A DNA stretch of 64,000 nt from Paenibacillus sp. MBLB1832 (GCF_032271945.1 NZ_CP130319.1:4297001-4361000); one strand, 5' to 3'. Shown: positions 48,312-58,820, counted from the first letter of the stretch. The notes: generated by a model not told the origin, from the sequence alone. Made by a program: numbers and translations.

Positions 48312-50978
48312 TTATTTCGCGTCATACCACGTGAGTCCGAAGTCAACGTCCGCACGCAGCGGTACATCCAGCTTCAGCGCTGCTGCCATCACTTCAGGCA
48401 CGAGCAGCTTCATCGTCTCCAGCTCATCTGCTGGGACTTCGAACACGAGCTCATCGTGTACTTGAAGCAGCATGCGGCTTTTCAGCCCTTCTTTGGCCAA
48501 TCGATCCGCCATTTGCACCATCGCCAGCTTGATGATATCCGCAGCCGTTCCTTGAATCGGCGTGTTCATCGCGGTACGTTCCGCGAAGGAACGGATATTG
48601 AAGTTCGAATGCGTAATTTCAGGAAGCATACGTCGACGCTGCAGCAAGGTCGTTACATAGCCGTCGGCGCGTGCATCTTTCACAATGTCATCCATATATT
48701 TGCGAACCCCTTGGAATACCGCAAAATACTGTTCAATGAACTGAGCGGCTTCCCTACGGGTAATGTCCAAGTTCTGAGACAAACCATAATCGCTGATCCC
48801 GTAAACGATACCGAAGTTAACGGCCTTTGCTTGACGACGCATATTGGAGTCAACAGCGCTTTCTTCTACGCCGAAGACGTCCATCGCCGTCTTCGTATGA
48901 ATGTCCATATTCTGAAGGAAAGCCTCCTTCAGCTTCTCATCCTGCGAGATGTGCGCTAGCACGCGCAGCTCGATCTGGGAGTAATCCGCAGCAAGCATGT
49001 ACCATCCAGGCTCGGATGGGACGAATACTTTGCGGATCTTGCGCCCTTCCTCCAGACGAATCGGGATGTTCTGGAGGTTCGGGAACTGGGAGCTGAGACG
49101 ACCCGTAGCGGCGATCGTCTGTCGGTAATAGGTATGCACCTTACCTGTCTCCGGCCGCACCTCTTTAAGCAGCCCCTCGACGTACGTCGACTGCAGCTTC
49201 GCTAACTGGCGGTAATGCAGGATCTGCCCCACAACTTCGTTGTATGGGGCCAGACGCTCAAGCACCTCGGCATCTGTCGAGTAGCCGGTCTTGGTCTTCT
49301 TCGAAGCTGGCAGTCCCAGCTTCTCGAACAGAATCTCGCCGAGCTGCTTCGGCGAGTTGATGTTGAACTCGACGCCGGCGAGCTTGTAAATGCTGGACAT
49401 GATCGTGTCCAGCTGTTTACCAAGCTCCACGCCGAGCGCTTTAAGCCCTTCGGCATCCACGGCGATGCCGCGCATCTCCATCTCCGCGAGCACGCCGGAG
49501 AGGGGCAGTTCAAGCTCGTAGAAGAGGCGATGCATCTCGCCCTTCTCCAATTCATCGCGCAGCACGGGCACCATGCGCGCCATCGCCATCGCTTTGCGAC
49601 CCAAGTGGTCGCTAAGCGCAGCCAGTTCCGGCAGGCGGAATTTCGCGCCCTTGCCGAACACATCCTCGTCTGCCTTCACGGACGGCAGACCGTACTTCAC
49701 AGACAGGCCGCTCAGCGTGAGATTCGACTCTGTCGGATCGAGGAGATACGCGGCCAGCAGCACATCGAAATCCACCCCCGCGAGGTGGATACCTTGCCAA
49801 GCCAGCGCCAGCTGCGCGCGGTGCAGGTCGAAGAGCTGCTTCTTCTTGGACGCATCGCCAAGCCAATCGCGCAGCGGTCGCCCTGCCTCACTTTGCAACA
49901 AAGCGAACGGCACAAAGTAGGATCTATTCCCAACACCATCGTCGATGAACCACACAATTCCGACCATGACAGCTTGGTGCGGATTCTCACCAACGGCCTC
50001 GACATGGATTGCCGCATGATCATCCAATTTGGAAATCAACGCAGTAATGTTATCTTCTGTCACTGCAACAGCTTCCAGACTCTCCACAACCAGCTCTACT
50101 TCAGGCTCCGCGCTGCCAGCACCGAAATCCAGCTTCTCTAGCAGCGATTTGAACTCCAATTTACGGAACATACTGGACAATGCTTGTCCATCGAATCCAT
50201 CGTATCGGAATGTCTCCCAAGCGGTTTCCATCGGTACTTCACGGTAGATGGTCGCCAATTCCTTGCTCATGATCGCACTCTGAGCATGCTCTTCTACTTT
50301 CTCTTTCATTTTGCCCTTCAGACTTGCTGTGTTCGCTAACACCTCTTCGACAGTGCCAAAGTCATGCAGCATTTTAAGTGCGGTCTTCTCACCTACACCA
50401 GGGATACCTGGAATATTATCGGACGTATCGCCCATGAGACCCTTCAAATCAATAATTTGATTCGGGGTGAGGCCGTATTTCTCTTTAATCGCTTCTGGAT
50501 CAAATCGGTCCATCTCGCTGATTCCCTTGCGGGTAATCGCTACTGTAACGTGATCAGACGCAAGCTGCAGCATATCCTTATCTCCTGAAACGAGCAGGAC
50601 CTTCTCACCCTTCTCATCCGCCGCTTTCGTCAGTGTGCCGATGATATCGTCCGCTTCATAGCCAGACAGCTCGAATTGCGGGATTTTGAAAGCTTTCAGC
50701 AGTTCCTTGATCAAAGGAAATTGCTCGGAAAGCTCCGATGGCGTTTTCTCGCGGCCGCCTTTGTATTCGGTATATTCTTTATGTCGAAACGTGATTTTCC
50801 CCGCATCAAATGCAACGAGGAAATGGGTTGGCTTTTCTTCTTCAATTAACTTGAGCAGCATGGTTGTAAAACCATAGACCGCATTGGTATGTAATCCGCT
50901 AGAATTGCTGAGCAGCGGCAACGCATAGAACGCACGAAACGCAATTGAGTTCCCATCAATAATAATAAGCTTATCCAT
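48312..50978 (-). CDS. polA: DNA polymerase I
   Basis: An 888-residue repair polymerase. Residues 1-290: 5'-3' exonuclease (MDKLIIIDGNSIAFRAFYAL, VLLVSGDKDMLQL). About 300-470: a 3'-5' exonuclease-like fold without the acidic residues (HVEAVGENPH in place of FDTET), inactive as in other Bacilli. The polymerase part has motif A DYSQIELRVLAHIS and motif C QVHDELVFE. The ATG at 50978 follows GGGGTGG; the long upstream frame is not coding. First gene of the leftward repair and coaE operon. Confidence 0.96.
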   Translation of the reverse strand: MDKLIIIDGNSIAFRAFYALPLLSNSSGLHTNAVYGFTTMLLKLIEEEKPTHFLVAFDAGKITFRHKEYTEYKGGREKTPSELSEQFPLIKELLKAFKIPQFELSGYEADDIIGTLTKAADEKGEKVLLVSGDKDMLQLASDHVTVAITRKGISEMDRFDPEAIKEKYGLTPNQIIDLKGLMGDTSDNIPGIPGVGEKTALKMLHDFGTVEEVLANTASLKGKMKEKVEEHAQSAIMSKELATIYREVPMETAWETFRYDGFDGQALSSMFRKLEFKSLLEKLDFGAGSAEPEVELVVESLEAVAVTEDNITALISKLDDHAAIHVEAVGENPHQAVMVGIVWFIDDGVGNRSYFVPFALLQSEAGRPLRDWLGDASKKKQLFDLHRAQLALAWQGIHLAGVDFDVLLAAYLLDPTESNLTLSGLSVKYGLPSVKADEDVFGKGAKFRLPELAALSDHLGRKAMAMARMVPVLRDELEKGEMHRLFYELELPLSGVLAEMEMRGIAVDAEGLKALGVELGKQLDTIMSSIYKLAGVEFNINSPKQLGEILFEKLGLPASKKTKTGYSTDAEVLERLAPYNEVVGQILHYRQLAKLQSTYVEGLLKEVRPETGKVHTYYRQTIAATGRLSSQFPNLQNIPIRLEEGRKIRKVFVPSEPGWYMLAADYSQIELRVLAHISQDEKLKEAFLQNMDIHTKTAMDVFGVEESAVDSNMRRQAKAVNFGIVYGISDYGLSQNLDITRREAAQFIEQYFAVFQGVRKYMDDIVKDARADGYVTTLLQRRRMLPEITHSNFNIRSFAERTAMNTPIQGTAADIIKLAMVQMADRLAKEGLKSRMLLQVHDELVFEVPADELETMKLLVPEVMAAALKLDVPLRADVDFGLTWYDAK

Positions 50979-51109
50979 AAGTTCCACCCCAATTTTAGAC
51001 ATACTTCCTTCATCATAGCATACGAAATTAAAATAAAAAAACGGTTCCCTACATAAACATGTAAGGAAGCACGTTAGGATGGCCCGGTCTTCAAAAGGAG
51101 GATCTCCGT

Positions 51110-51859
51110 ATGAGCCCTTTTTTCTCACCTGCGCGTAAAAAGGTCATTTTTTTCGATATGAACAATACCATCCTCGACCGCAGGCAATGCTTTGATTCCG
51201 CTTTTCAGGAGGTGATGCAAGATTTCACGGCTCGCTGGGACGCTGACGACATCAAAATGAGTGCACAAGAATCCTTGCTCAGCTATAAGTCGGAATGGAG
51301 CCGCCATCGCAAAACCCCCATTCGAAGTCCCATCTCCCCTGATGAATTACGCCATATTTGTTTAGTTCGGGCGCTGCAGCCTTATCCTATTAGTGTCAAT
51401 ACTGCATTCACAAGAGCTTTCTTCAATCAAGTTGAGGAACGGGAGGATCACTTTGTCGCCTTATTCCCTGGGGTGGAGGATACGTTAGAAGCGCTGTCTC
51501 GGCAGTACAAACTAGCGATTATTTCGAATGGGAATCGGAAGCGTCTGCAACGCAATTTGGAGAAAATGAAGTTATCGCCATGGTTTGATCAGGAACGGTT
51601 ATTCACATCGGAGAATGACGGTCCGCGTAAGCCGCATCCCGCTATCTTTGAGGGAGCTATTAAAGCGATGAGCACCGTTCCCAGCCAAAGTGTAATGGTC
51701 GGAAATTCATGGCGAAATGATGTGGTGGGCGCCGCATCAACGGGAATGGACGCCGTGTGGATACATCCGGGGAATATCAAAAAAATTTCGGAGAGGCGCA
51801 TCGGCAAACAGAAGGTCATTATCGTACGTTCTTTTAAACAGCTAATCTATACGTTCTGA
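51110..51859 (+). CDS. HAD-family hydrolase with Asn variants
   Basis: A 249-residue HAD protein. Motif I is FFDMNNTILD: the nucleophile Asp16 is kept, but the general acid at +2 is Asn18 instead of Asp. Motif II is IISNGN, motif III the Lys in GPRKPHPA, and motif IV GNSWRND, where the first metal Asp is also Asn. A helical cap lies between. Replacement of the +2 Asp is seen in phosphonatase and dehalogenase-like members and in inactive ones, so plain phosphatase action is uncertain. AAAGGAGG precedes the ATG. Its last 18 bases overlap the EAL gene. Confidence 0.8.
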   Translation: MSPFFSPARKKVIFFDMNNTILDRRQCFDSAFQEVMQDFTARWDADDIKMSAQESLLSYKSEWSRHRKTPIRSPISPDELRHICLVRALQPYPISVNTAFTRAFFNQVEEREDHFVALFPGVEDTLEALSRQYKLAIISNGNRKRLQRNLEKMKLSPWFDQERLFTSENDGPRKPHPAIFEGAIKAMSTVPSQSVMVGNSWRNDVVGAASTGMDAVWIHPGNIKKISERRIGKQKVIIVRSFKQLIYTF

Positions 51860-53626
51860 TGAAGAGATCCCGATCGGACTCTGGCTGCCGAGAGCCTGGA
51901 AACAGTAAATGCTGCCCTTATGCGCCTTGGCCTGCTTCTTCAATTGCGCTGCTGTTTGTGAAATGTGTTCGAGGGAAATGGGGGTTTCACAACTGCATAT
52001 CACAAGTGATAATGAAAGCGTGACCCCCTCGCTTCTCACTTGGTTACCGCTGCGATCGAAGACATACTCCCATTCCACATCTTCATAGAACATGCGCACC
52101 CCCGACTCAAAGCGATTAATCATCTCCTGACATAACAGCTTTGGCGCCAACGTCGTCGAAATGGCGATGAAATCGTCGCCTCCCACATGCCCCACAAAAT
52201 CGTTCGGCGTGCCATAAAAGGCAATCGCCTGCTGCATCACATCCGCGGTGTACTGAATGAGCTGATCCCCTTTTTGAAATCCAAATCGATCATTAAACCA
52301 CTTGAAGTAATCCAGATCCGCGTAAATCACATGGAACGTTTCATTTTCCTTGATCCGCTTGTTCAATTCCCGATTTATTTGCAAATTACCAGGCAGTCCA
52401 GTCAGTGGATTCGCCACGCGCGCAGACTCCATGCGCACATTCGTGATGCTCTCCAAAATGGTTCGAATCGAAGCCGTTCCTGCCATTTTGCCATCGCTCG
52501 TTATAATGACCAAATCATACAGCTGGTTGATCGCGCGTGAAGTCGCCAAGAGGGATACTTGTTCAACGGCCACCTGCTCATCCACGATCAAAGGCGAAGC
52601 ATCCATAACACTGTCAATGGTCCGGTTCCAGTACAGCGAATAGGCATATTGCCCCGCCAAATGCTGAAACAGCCGATCACGCATGACAAGCCCCTTCGGG
52701 CAATCGTCCTGCACAATAACGACGCCAACGGCTTCTTGATTTCTTTTAAAATAATCGGCAACTTCGGAGATCAATACTTTCGTATGAAAAATGCCCACAG
52801 GTGTTTTCAAGCCACCGATATGCCAAGTCATATTGCCTCCTTGTACGTTGCGATGCTGCCAAATAATCGTTCTAAGCGTATCCTGCACTTTGGCTGCTGT
52901 TAAGGCAGGCTTGCCCAGCAAATACCCTTGTGCATAATGAACCCCCATCTGCGTTAATTTGGCCAGCTCTTCAACCTGTTCAATGCCTTCGGCGATCAAT
53001 GAAATATTCATTTTCTGCGCAAACGTCACGAACGTTTCGAGTATGTAGGCTTTTACCTTATTACGGTGAATGTTCTCGATGAGGGAGCGATCAATTTTGA
53101 TAAAATCAGGCTGCAGCTCGGCAATGGCTTGCAAGGACGAATAACCCGCTCCAGCGTCATCAATCGCAATGCGATATCCCTGCATGCGGTAATGGGCCAA
53201 TATTTTCTTGGCCAAGGTGAAATCCTCGATGGAACTTCGTTCTGTAATTTCGAAGACGACGTTGTTTGGGCGCAGTCCAAACTTCTGCAAAATCTCCAAC
53301 GTTTTGCCTGGGACAAATCCGGGGTCTTCCAACACATGCGATGAAATATTAATAAACAATAATTGCTGCTCATGCTCGAGAATCGATCCTTGTATCGCTT
53401 TCTCTCGCGCTAGCTGCTCAAGTTTGTAGAGTTCCCCCTGCTGCTCCGCGAATTGAAACATCTCTAGCGGTGAGTGAAAGGGACTATGTTCTGGTCCGCG
53501 ACTCAACGCCTCATAGCCCATCACGCCACCGTCGTGAAGGGAGATAATCGGTTGGTAAACAGCATGGATACGTTGTTCTCGTAATATGGTTTGGAACTGT
53601 TCGAATACGTCTGACTGTGTGCCCAT
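51842..53626 (-). CDS. EAL-CBS-GGDEF cyclic-di-GMP protein
   Basis: A 594-residue soluble protein. EAL domain (1-245): E39-A-L in YEALSRG, FEITERS, DDAGAGYSSL, FIKIDRSL and AEGIE, all catalytic residues of a c-di-GMP phosphodiesterase. A pair of CBS motifs (about 275-390) could bind adenine nucleotides. The GGDEF domain (405-575) has GGDDF at 482-486, Asp in place of the key Glu, so cyclase activity is doubtful and it may bind GTP to tune the EAL domain. No membrane part. Probable net effect: lowering c-di-GMP. Confidence 0.9.
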   Translation of the reverse strand: MGTQSDVFEQFQTILREQRIHAVYQPIISLHDGGVMGYEALSRGPEHSPFHSPLEMFQFAEQQGELYKLEQLAREKAIQGSILEHEQQLLFINISSHVLEDPGFVPGKTLEILQKFGLRPNNVVFEITERSSIEDFTLAKKILAHYRMQGYRIAIDDAGAGYSSLQAIAELQPDFIKIDRSLIENIHRNKVKAYILETFVTFAQKMNISLIAEGIEQVEELAKLTQMGVHYAQGYLLGKPALTAAKVQDTLRTIIWQHRNVQGGNMTWHIGGLKTPVGIFHTKVLISEVADYFKRNQEAVGVVIVQDDCPKGLVMRDRLFQHLAGQYAYSLYWNRTIDSVMDASPLIVDEQVAVEQVSLLATSRAINQLYDLVIITSDGKMAGTASIRTILESITNVRMESARVANPLTGLPGNLQINRELNKRIKENETFHVIYADLDYFKWFNDRFGFQKGDQLIQYTADVMQQAIAFYGTPNDFVGHVGGDDFIAISTTLAPKLLCQEMINRFESGVRMFYEDVEWEYVFDRSGNQVRSEGVTLSLSLVICSCETPISLEHISQTAAQLKKQAKAHKGSIYCFQALGSQSPIGISSSERID

Positions 53627-53815
53627 GTCATCATCCCTTAGTTTAATATGCCTCTACTCTCAGTCTATCAGATCAAATGAGCGGCTTTATTATCCATATG
53701 TAAAATGTATGTAAAGAGTTTGACGAAAAAAGAGGGAATTGCACTTTTTGCTCGAAAAAATAAAGAGAGGAAAGTAAGGTGCGTACAGGCTGTACAAGCA
53801 CAGAAAGGACATCCG

Positions 53816-55381
53816 ATGGAACATCAAGTAAAAATCTTGGCGGTAGATGACCGCTATGAAAACTTGCTGGCACTTAATAGTATTTTAGCCTCTTCTTCCT
53901 ATGATGTGATCTCGCTGCAATCGGGGGAGGAAGCATTGCGCTATTTATTAAAAGAGCCTGCCGACCATATCGCTGTCATTCTGATGGATGTACAAATGCC
54001 TGGTCTAAGCGGATTCGAAACGGTCGAGTTGATCAAGCAACGCAAAGCTTGTCAGGATATCCCGATCATTTTCTTAACTGCCCTGAGCACTTCCATCGAG
54101 CATGTGCTGCGCGGCTACCACGTAGGTTCCATCGACTATCTATTTAAGCCTGTCCATCCCAAAATGCTTCGCATGAAGGTCGATGGCTTCGTTAATATGC
54201 ATTTGAACCATCAGAAACTTAAATATCAAAGCGAGCTTTTACATAAACGAACATTGGATCTTGAAGAAACAAATCGGAAACTAGCTGAAGCTGAGGAGAA
54301 GTTAATTCAACAAAATGTGTTGTTAGAAAATTGGGTGGAAGAACGAACTTCCGAGTTGGTGGACGCCCATGAGAAGTTAATGAACTCCCAGGAACATTTC
54401 AAGAAAATGTTTATCCTCTCCCCCTCCTTAATGGCCATTCGTCGTCTTCCTGATCTCACGTATATCGATGTGAATGAAAGTTGGAAACAGCATACGGGTT
54501 ATGGTGACGAAGTTATCGGAACAACCCTGGATCTTTTGCGTGTAGATTTGAATAATGGAACCCAAACAGGGGATATTGTGCGCAATGAGAAAGTGCGATA
54601 CGAAACGAAAAGCGGTGAGATTCGAACCGCCCTTCTCTCCACGGAAATTATTGATATCGAAGATGAAAGCTGTTTGCTCCAAGTAGCTGTGGATATAACG
54701 GAGAGTCTGCGATTCGAAACGGAAATGGCGCGCTTAGCGCAATTGAATCTGGTCGGAGAAATGGCCGCAGGGATTGCCCATGAGATACGTAATCCTATGA
54801 CGACAATTCGCGGTTTCCTGCAGCTTTTTCGGGAAAATGACCGTCATATGCAAAAAGAATACATCCCTATCATGCTGGAGGAATTGGATAGAGCCAACGA
54901 GATTATTACCGAATATCTCTCGCTTGCTAAGAACAAACAGTCCTATCAGCGTCCTGAGAGCTTGAATCGGATTATTGAAAGTCTCATGCCGTTAATTCAG
55001 GCCGAGGCTGTCATGTCCGGCAAGCACGTGAATCCGCAATTCGGTCCTTGCCCGTTGATTCAGCTAGACGATAAGGAAATGCGCCAACTCATCCTGAATA
55101 TGTGTATGAATGGGCTTGAAGCGATGCAAGCTGGCGGCACATTGACGATCAATACCTATCAAGAAGCCGAACATGTTGTTCTCCTCATTGCTGATCAAGG
55201 TACGGGCATTAAGGCCGAACACTTGGAGAAATTAGGGCGGCCCTTCTTCACGACGAAAGACGAAGGGACAGGTCTCGGCTTAGCCATTTGTTATAGTATT
55301 GCGGCAAGACACCAAGCTACGATCGAAGTACACTCTAGTCCGAACGGCACTACGTTCGTGATTCGTTTCCCGATTCGGTAG
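53816..55381 (+). CDS. Receiver-PAS hybrid sensor histidine kinase
   Basis: A 521-residue cytosolic protein. Receiver 1-125 with Asp58 (VILMDVQMPGLSGFE), a coiled-coil linker (LEETNRKLAEAEEKLIQQNV), a PAS domain (about 195-320), HisKA with the His in GIAHEIRNPMTTIRG and a HATPase with DQGTGIKAEH and GTGLGLAICYS. The N-terminal receiver means an upstream kinase feeds it. GAAAGGA lies eight bases before the ATG at 53816. The partner is not adjacent. Confidence 0.9.
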   Translation: MEHQVKILAVDDRYENLLALNSILASSSYDVISLQSGEEALRYLLKEPADHIAVILMDVQMPGLSGFETVELIKQRKACQDIPIIFLTALSTSIEHVLRGYHVGSIDYLFKPVHPKMLRMKVDGFVNMHLNHQKLKYQSELLHKRTLDLEETNRKLAEAEEKLIQQNVLLENWVEERTSELVDAHEKLMNSQEHFKKMFILSPSLMAIRRLPDLTYIDVNESWKQHTGYGDEVIGTTLDLLRVDLNNGTQTGDIVRNEKVRYETKSGEIRTALLSTEIIDIEDESCLLQVAVDITESLRFETEMARLAQLNLVGEMAAGIAHEIRNPMTTIRGFLQLFRENDRHMQKEYIPIMLEELDRANEIITEYLSLAKNKQSYQRPESLNRIIESLMPLIQAEAVMSGKHVNPQFGPCPLIQLDDKEMRQLILNMCMNGLEAMQAGGTLTINTYQEAEHVVLLIADQGTGIKAEHLEKLGRPFFTTKDEGTGLGLAICYSIAARHQATIEVHSSPNGTTFVIRFPIR

Positions 55382-55403
55382 CACGTGCAGTTGCAGATGA
55401 ACC

Positions 55404-55455
55404 AAAAAGGCAGCTCCACCATGTAGATGAACCTACAAGGAGGAACTGCCTTTTT
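55404..55455. terminator. Bidirectional terminator between the kinase and phoU
   Basis: AAAAAGGCAG-CTCC / GGA-A-CTGCCTTTTT around a loop that can itself pair (TGTAG/CTACA). Confidence 0.8.
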
Positions 55456-55457
55456 AC

Positions 55458-56117
55458 TTACACATTCAAGTCTTTACGTTTGCCTGTGACCATATAGATC
55501 ACGCCTTCGCCAATATTCGTCGTATGATCCGCTACGCGCTCTAAGAAGTGCGCAACGAACAGCAAATGAGTCAGTTGACGATTACGGTTGTAATCCGTTC
55601 CCATCATCCCCATGATTTCTTGCATAATCGTGCTGTACAGTTTATCAACCCTATCATCTTTCTCAGCGAGAGATGCCGCTCTATGTACATCCCTCTCTGT
55701 ATACGATAGAAGGCTCTCATGCAGCATTTCAATGGCGATTTCCGCCATTTGAGGAATGATTTCCAGTGGTTTGACGAGTTCCTCGCCAGAGAAACGAATC
55801 GTAATCTTCGCGATATCCACTGCGTGATCCGCGATTCGTTCCAAATCCGTTGCGATTTTCAGCGCTGTTCCGATAATCCGAAGATCGCTCGCCATCGGCT
55901 GCTGTAAGGCAATGAGTCGTAAGCACAACTCATCGATTGTCGTTAAATAATCATCAATCTGATCATCCTTAAGGATGACTTGCTGGGCCGTGTTTTCATC
56001 CAGCTTCGCCAATGATTCCACTGATTTATAAATTAATTCCTCTACGCTCTCTCCCATATTGCGCAGCTCTTGCTGTAGTAAGGCCAATGATTGATGAAAT
56101 CCTGGTCTGGCGTCCAT
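55458..56117 (-). CDS. phoU: Phosphate uptake regulator PhoU
   Basis: A 219-residue protein of two three-helix PhoU domains, each with an ExxRxxDH-type metal motif (DLERIADHAVDIA and FLERVADHTTNIGE). It links the Pst transporter to PhoR and damps the Pho response. Last gene of the pst operon, 23 bases behind pstB. Confidence 0.95.
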   Translation of the reverse strand: MDARPGFHQSLALLQQELRNMGESVEELIYKSVESLAKLDENTAQQVILKDDQIDDYLTTIDELCLRLIALQQPMASDLRIIGTALKIATDLERIADHAVDIAKITIRFSGEELVKPLEIIPQMAEIAIEMLHESLLSYTERDVHRAASLAEKDDRVDKLYSTIMQEIMGMMGTDYNRNRQLTHLLFVAHFLERVADHTTNIGEGVIYMVTGKRKDLNV

Positions 56118-56140
56118 GCGTATCTCTCCTTCTATTGTTG

Positions 56141-56908
56141 TTAGCCGAAACGACCCGTAATGTAGTCTTCCGTGCGTTGATCGTTCGGGTTCGTGAAGAT
56201 CTTATCGGTCTTATCTGTTTCTACCAAATAGCCGTTAAGAAAGAAGGAGGTCATATCCGAGATTCTCGCTGCCTGCTGCATGTTATGTGTCACGATGATG
56301 ATCGTATACTTCTCTTTCAACGTTTGAGTCAATTCTTCCACTTTCAGCGTTGAGATCGGATCAAGGGCAGAGGTCGGTTCGTCCATAAGCAGAACATCTG
56401 GCTCAACAGCCAACAATCTAGCGATACATAAACGCTGTTGCTGCCCGCCTGACAGCCCCATGGCTGACTTGTGGAGGCGATCTTTAACTTCATCCCACAA
56501 TGCTGCTTGCTTCAAACTGCGCTCTACAATTTCATCAAGCACAGCTTTTTTCTTCGTGCCATGAATCCGCGGTCCGTAGGCGATATTATCGTAGATGCTC
56601 ATCGGGAACGGATTCGGGCGTTGGAACACCATACCGACGCGTTTGCGCAAGGAAACGACATCAGACTCTGTCCCATAAATGTTGTGACCATCAACAGCAA
56701 CATTGCCTGTGATTCGCACGGAATCAATGAGATCATTCATCCGATTCAGCGTGCGAAGAAACGTTGATTTCCCGCAGCCTGAAGGGCCAATCAACGCAGC
56801 AATCGAGCCTGTTTCAATGTTTAAATCAATATCGTGAAGGGCGTGGTTTTCCCCATAGTACAAATTGAGTTTGTCTGCTTTGATTTTATACTTCGTCGCA
56901 ATAGCCAT
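56141..56908 (-). CDS. pstB: Phosphate ABC transporter ATPase PstB
   Basis: A 255-residue ATPase: Walker [10 protein letters not shown], signature [13 protein letters not shown], Walker [14 protein letters not shown] and the H-loop [12 protein letters not shown]. It powers PstCA. It lies three bases from pstA. Confidence 0.96.
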   Translation of the reverse strand: MAIATKYKIKADKLNLYYGENHALHDIDLNIETGSIAALIGPSGCGKSTFLRTLNRMNDLIDSVRITGNVAVDGHNIYGTESDVVSLRKRVGMVFQRPNPFPMSIYDNIAYGPRIHGTKKKAVLDEIVERSLKQAALWDEVKDRLHKSAMGLSGGQQQRLCIARLLAVEPDVLLMDEPTSALDPISTLKVEELTQTLKEKYTIIIVTHNMQQAARISDMTSFFLNGYLVETDKTDKIFTNPNDQRTEDYITGRFG

Positions 56909-56911
56909 GTG

Positions 56912-57769
56912 TTATTTCCCCCCGGAAAGTCTTTTTTGTAAGATTCGACTTGGTATCGAAACGAGCAGATTAAAGAGCAGTACGACAATCAGGAGCAGCG
57001 CTGCGCTTCCTTGGGCAATGCCCTTGGCATCTGGCACTAAGGATTCAGCGCCCACGTACCACAGATGAACGGATAACGTTTCACCCATGCGAAGCGGATT
57101 GAAGTCTGGGAAAAAGCGTGAAACGGAAAGTCCCGCCGTGTAAATCAAAATCGCGGATTCGCCTAACGCACGGCCGGCAATTAGCGTAATGCCTGTAATG
57201 AGGCTCGGTAAAGCAGCCGGAATCAGTACCTTGCGAATCGCTTGCCATTTCGTAGAGCCGAGCGCCAAGCTTGCTTCCCAGTAGGAGTCAGGTACGGTAC
57301 GAATCGCTTCCTCCGTTACCCGGACCATGACGGGTAAATTCAGGAGCGCAACCGTCGCCGCGCCGCCAAGAATCGAAAATTTAAGCCCAAGCAAATTGGC
57401 GAATAAGAGAAATCCGAAAAGTCCGAAGACGATGGACGGTACCGAAGATAACGCCTCGACCGAGATTCTGACGAGGTCGGTAAACCCATTTTTTTGCGCA
57501 TAAATCGCCAAGTAAATACCAGAAAATAAACCGATTGGAATCGAAATCACAAGAGATAATAAAAGGACATAGAAGGAGTTAAATAACTGCGGTCCTACGC
57601 CGCCGCCCGCTTTGATCTCTTCCGGCTTGCCGAAGATGAAATGCCAGGACAGATGGGGGATCCCATCCCCTAGAATCCGGATGAGAAACCAAGCGAGAAT
57701 GCCAATAATGACAATACCTGATGTCCAGAAGTAGATGGTTGCAATGCGGTCTGTTGTTTTACTTGTCAT
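56912..57769 (-). CDS. pstA: Phosphate ABC permease PstA
   Basis: A 285-residue membrane protein with six helices and the EAA-like loop YWEASLALGSTKWQAIRKVL. Family feature VFGLFGFLLFANLLGLKFSI is present. The start overlaps the pstC stop by four bases (ATGA). Confidence 0.95.
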   Translation of the reverse strand: MTSKTTDRIATIYFWTSGIVIIGILAWFLIRILGDGIPHLSWHFIFGKPEEIKAGGGVGPQLFNSFYVLLLSLVISIPIGLFSGIYLAIYAQKNGFTDLVRISVEALSSVPSIVFGLFGFLLFANLLGLKFSILGGAATVALLNLPVMVRVTEEAIRTVPDSYWEASLALGSTKWQAIRKVLIPAALPSLITGITLIAGRALGESAILIYTAGLSVSRFFPDFNPLRMGETLSVHLWYVGAESLVPDAKGIAQGSAALLLIVVLLFNLLVSIPSRILQKRLSGGK

Positions 57770-58701
57770 TTCAGTTCACTCCTCTTAGCCACGATCCGAA
57801 TGATGAGAATGAGCGATAACGAGATGACGAGCAACAGCAAAGCCATCATGTATAACGCATTGTTCCACGCCGATCCGTAGTTGGTATTTCCCATATCTTT
57901 AACGATTGCCGTTGTTAGGACGGTTGTTGAATCTAACAGTGATTTCGGCATTTGCGGTGAATTCCCGATGACCATGAATACCGCCATCGTTTCCCCAATG
58001 GCGCGGCCCATGCCGAGAATGATCCCAGTCAGAATCCCAGGTCTAGCCGCTGGCAGCAGCACGCGCCACATCGTTTGCCACCGTGTTGCCCCCAATGCTA
58101 GCGACGCTTCTTCCAATCTTCCGGGCAGCGAACGAATGGCATCCTCCGAGATTGAAAGAATCGTAGGCAGGATCATAATGGCCAAGATTATCGCCGCTGG
58201 CAAAATCCCATAGCCGATCCCGCCTGTCAACTTGCCGAGCGCGGGAACAATCACCGTCATCCCGATCAGACCGTAAACGACGGATGGAATGCCCACGAAT
58301 AAATCAGTCGCGGGACGCATGATTTCACGCATCCATTTCGGCGCGATTTTCGCCATAAATAAAGCGCCGGACAAAGCTAATGGCACGGAGATCACGACAG
58401 CCACAAGTGTCATGAGCAGCGTACTGTACAGAAACGGAAAAGCTCCGAATTTATTTTGACCAGGCGTCCAGTCCGTCGAGAAGAAAAACTCCCATGGACT
58501 CACGTCCTGAAACGTCTTAATGCCTTGCATACCGACGAAAGCAATAATTGAAAAAATAATGGCTGATACAAGGGCAGCACTGCCGACGAAAATCCATCTC
58601 ATGAGACGATCTTGTCGATGCTGATTTTGAGTCCATTTGGAGATGACAGGGCGACCTTCATCTGATTTGACACTGGCTAGTTGATCTATCATGGAATTCA
58701 C
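57766..58701 (-). CDS. pstC: Phosphate ABC permease PstC
   Basis: A 311-residue membrane protein with six helices, LFVGIPSVVYGLIGMTVIVP and the EAA loop LEEASLALGATRWQTMWRVL. The GTG at 58701 is the likely start, with AGAAGGGGGA eight bases before. It forms the channel with PstA. Confidence 0.95.
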   Translation of the reverse strand: MNSMIDQLASVKSDEGRPVISKWTQNQHRQDRLMRWIFVGSAALVSAIIFSIIAFVGMQGIKTFQDVSPWEFFFSTDWTPGQNKFGAFPFLYSTLLMTLVAVVISVPLALSGALFMAKIAPKWMREIMRPATDLFVGIPSVVYGLIGMTVIVPALGKLTGGIGYGILPAAIILAIMILPTILSISEDAIRSLPGRLEEASLALGATRWQTMWRVLLPAARPGILTGIILGMGRAIGETMAVFMVIGNSPQMPKSLLDSTTVLTTAIVKDMGNTNYGSAWNNALYMMALLLLVISLSLILIIRIVAKRSELK

Positions 58702-58820
58702 TGCGTGATTCCCCCTTCTCTGCTGGTACACAAGAACTTACTACTATCATAGAATACGAATGTCATTGGATCGTAAATGAAATGTTAAGGGAATGTAAAA
58801 GTTTTGATTTTGTAAATGCG

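Noticed and set aside
49202..50141. Long frames antisense to and out of phase with polA
   Set aside because: Shadows of the GC-rich polA coding sequence; no start signals.
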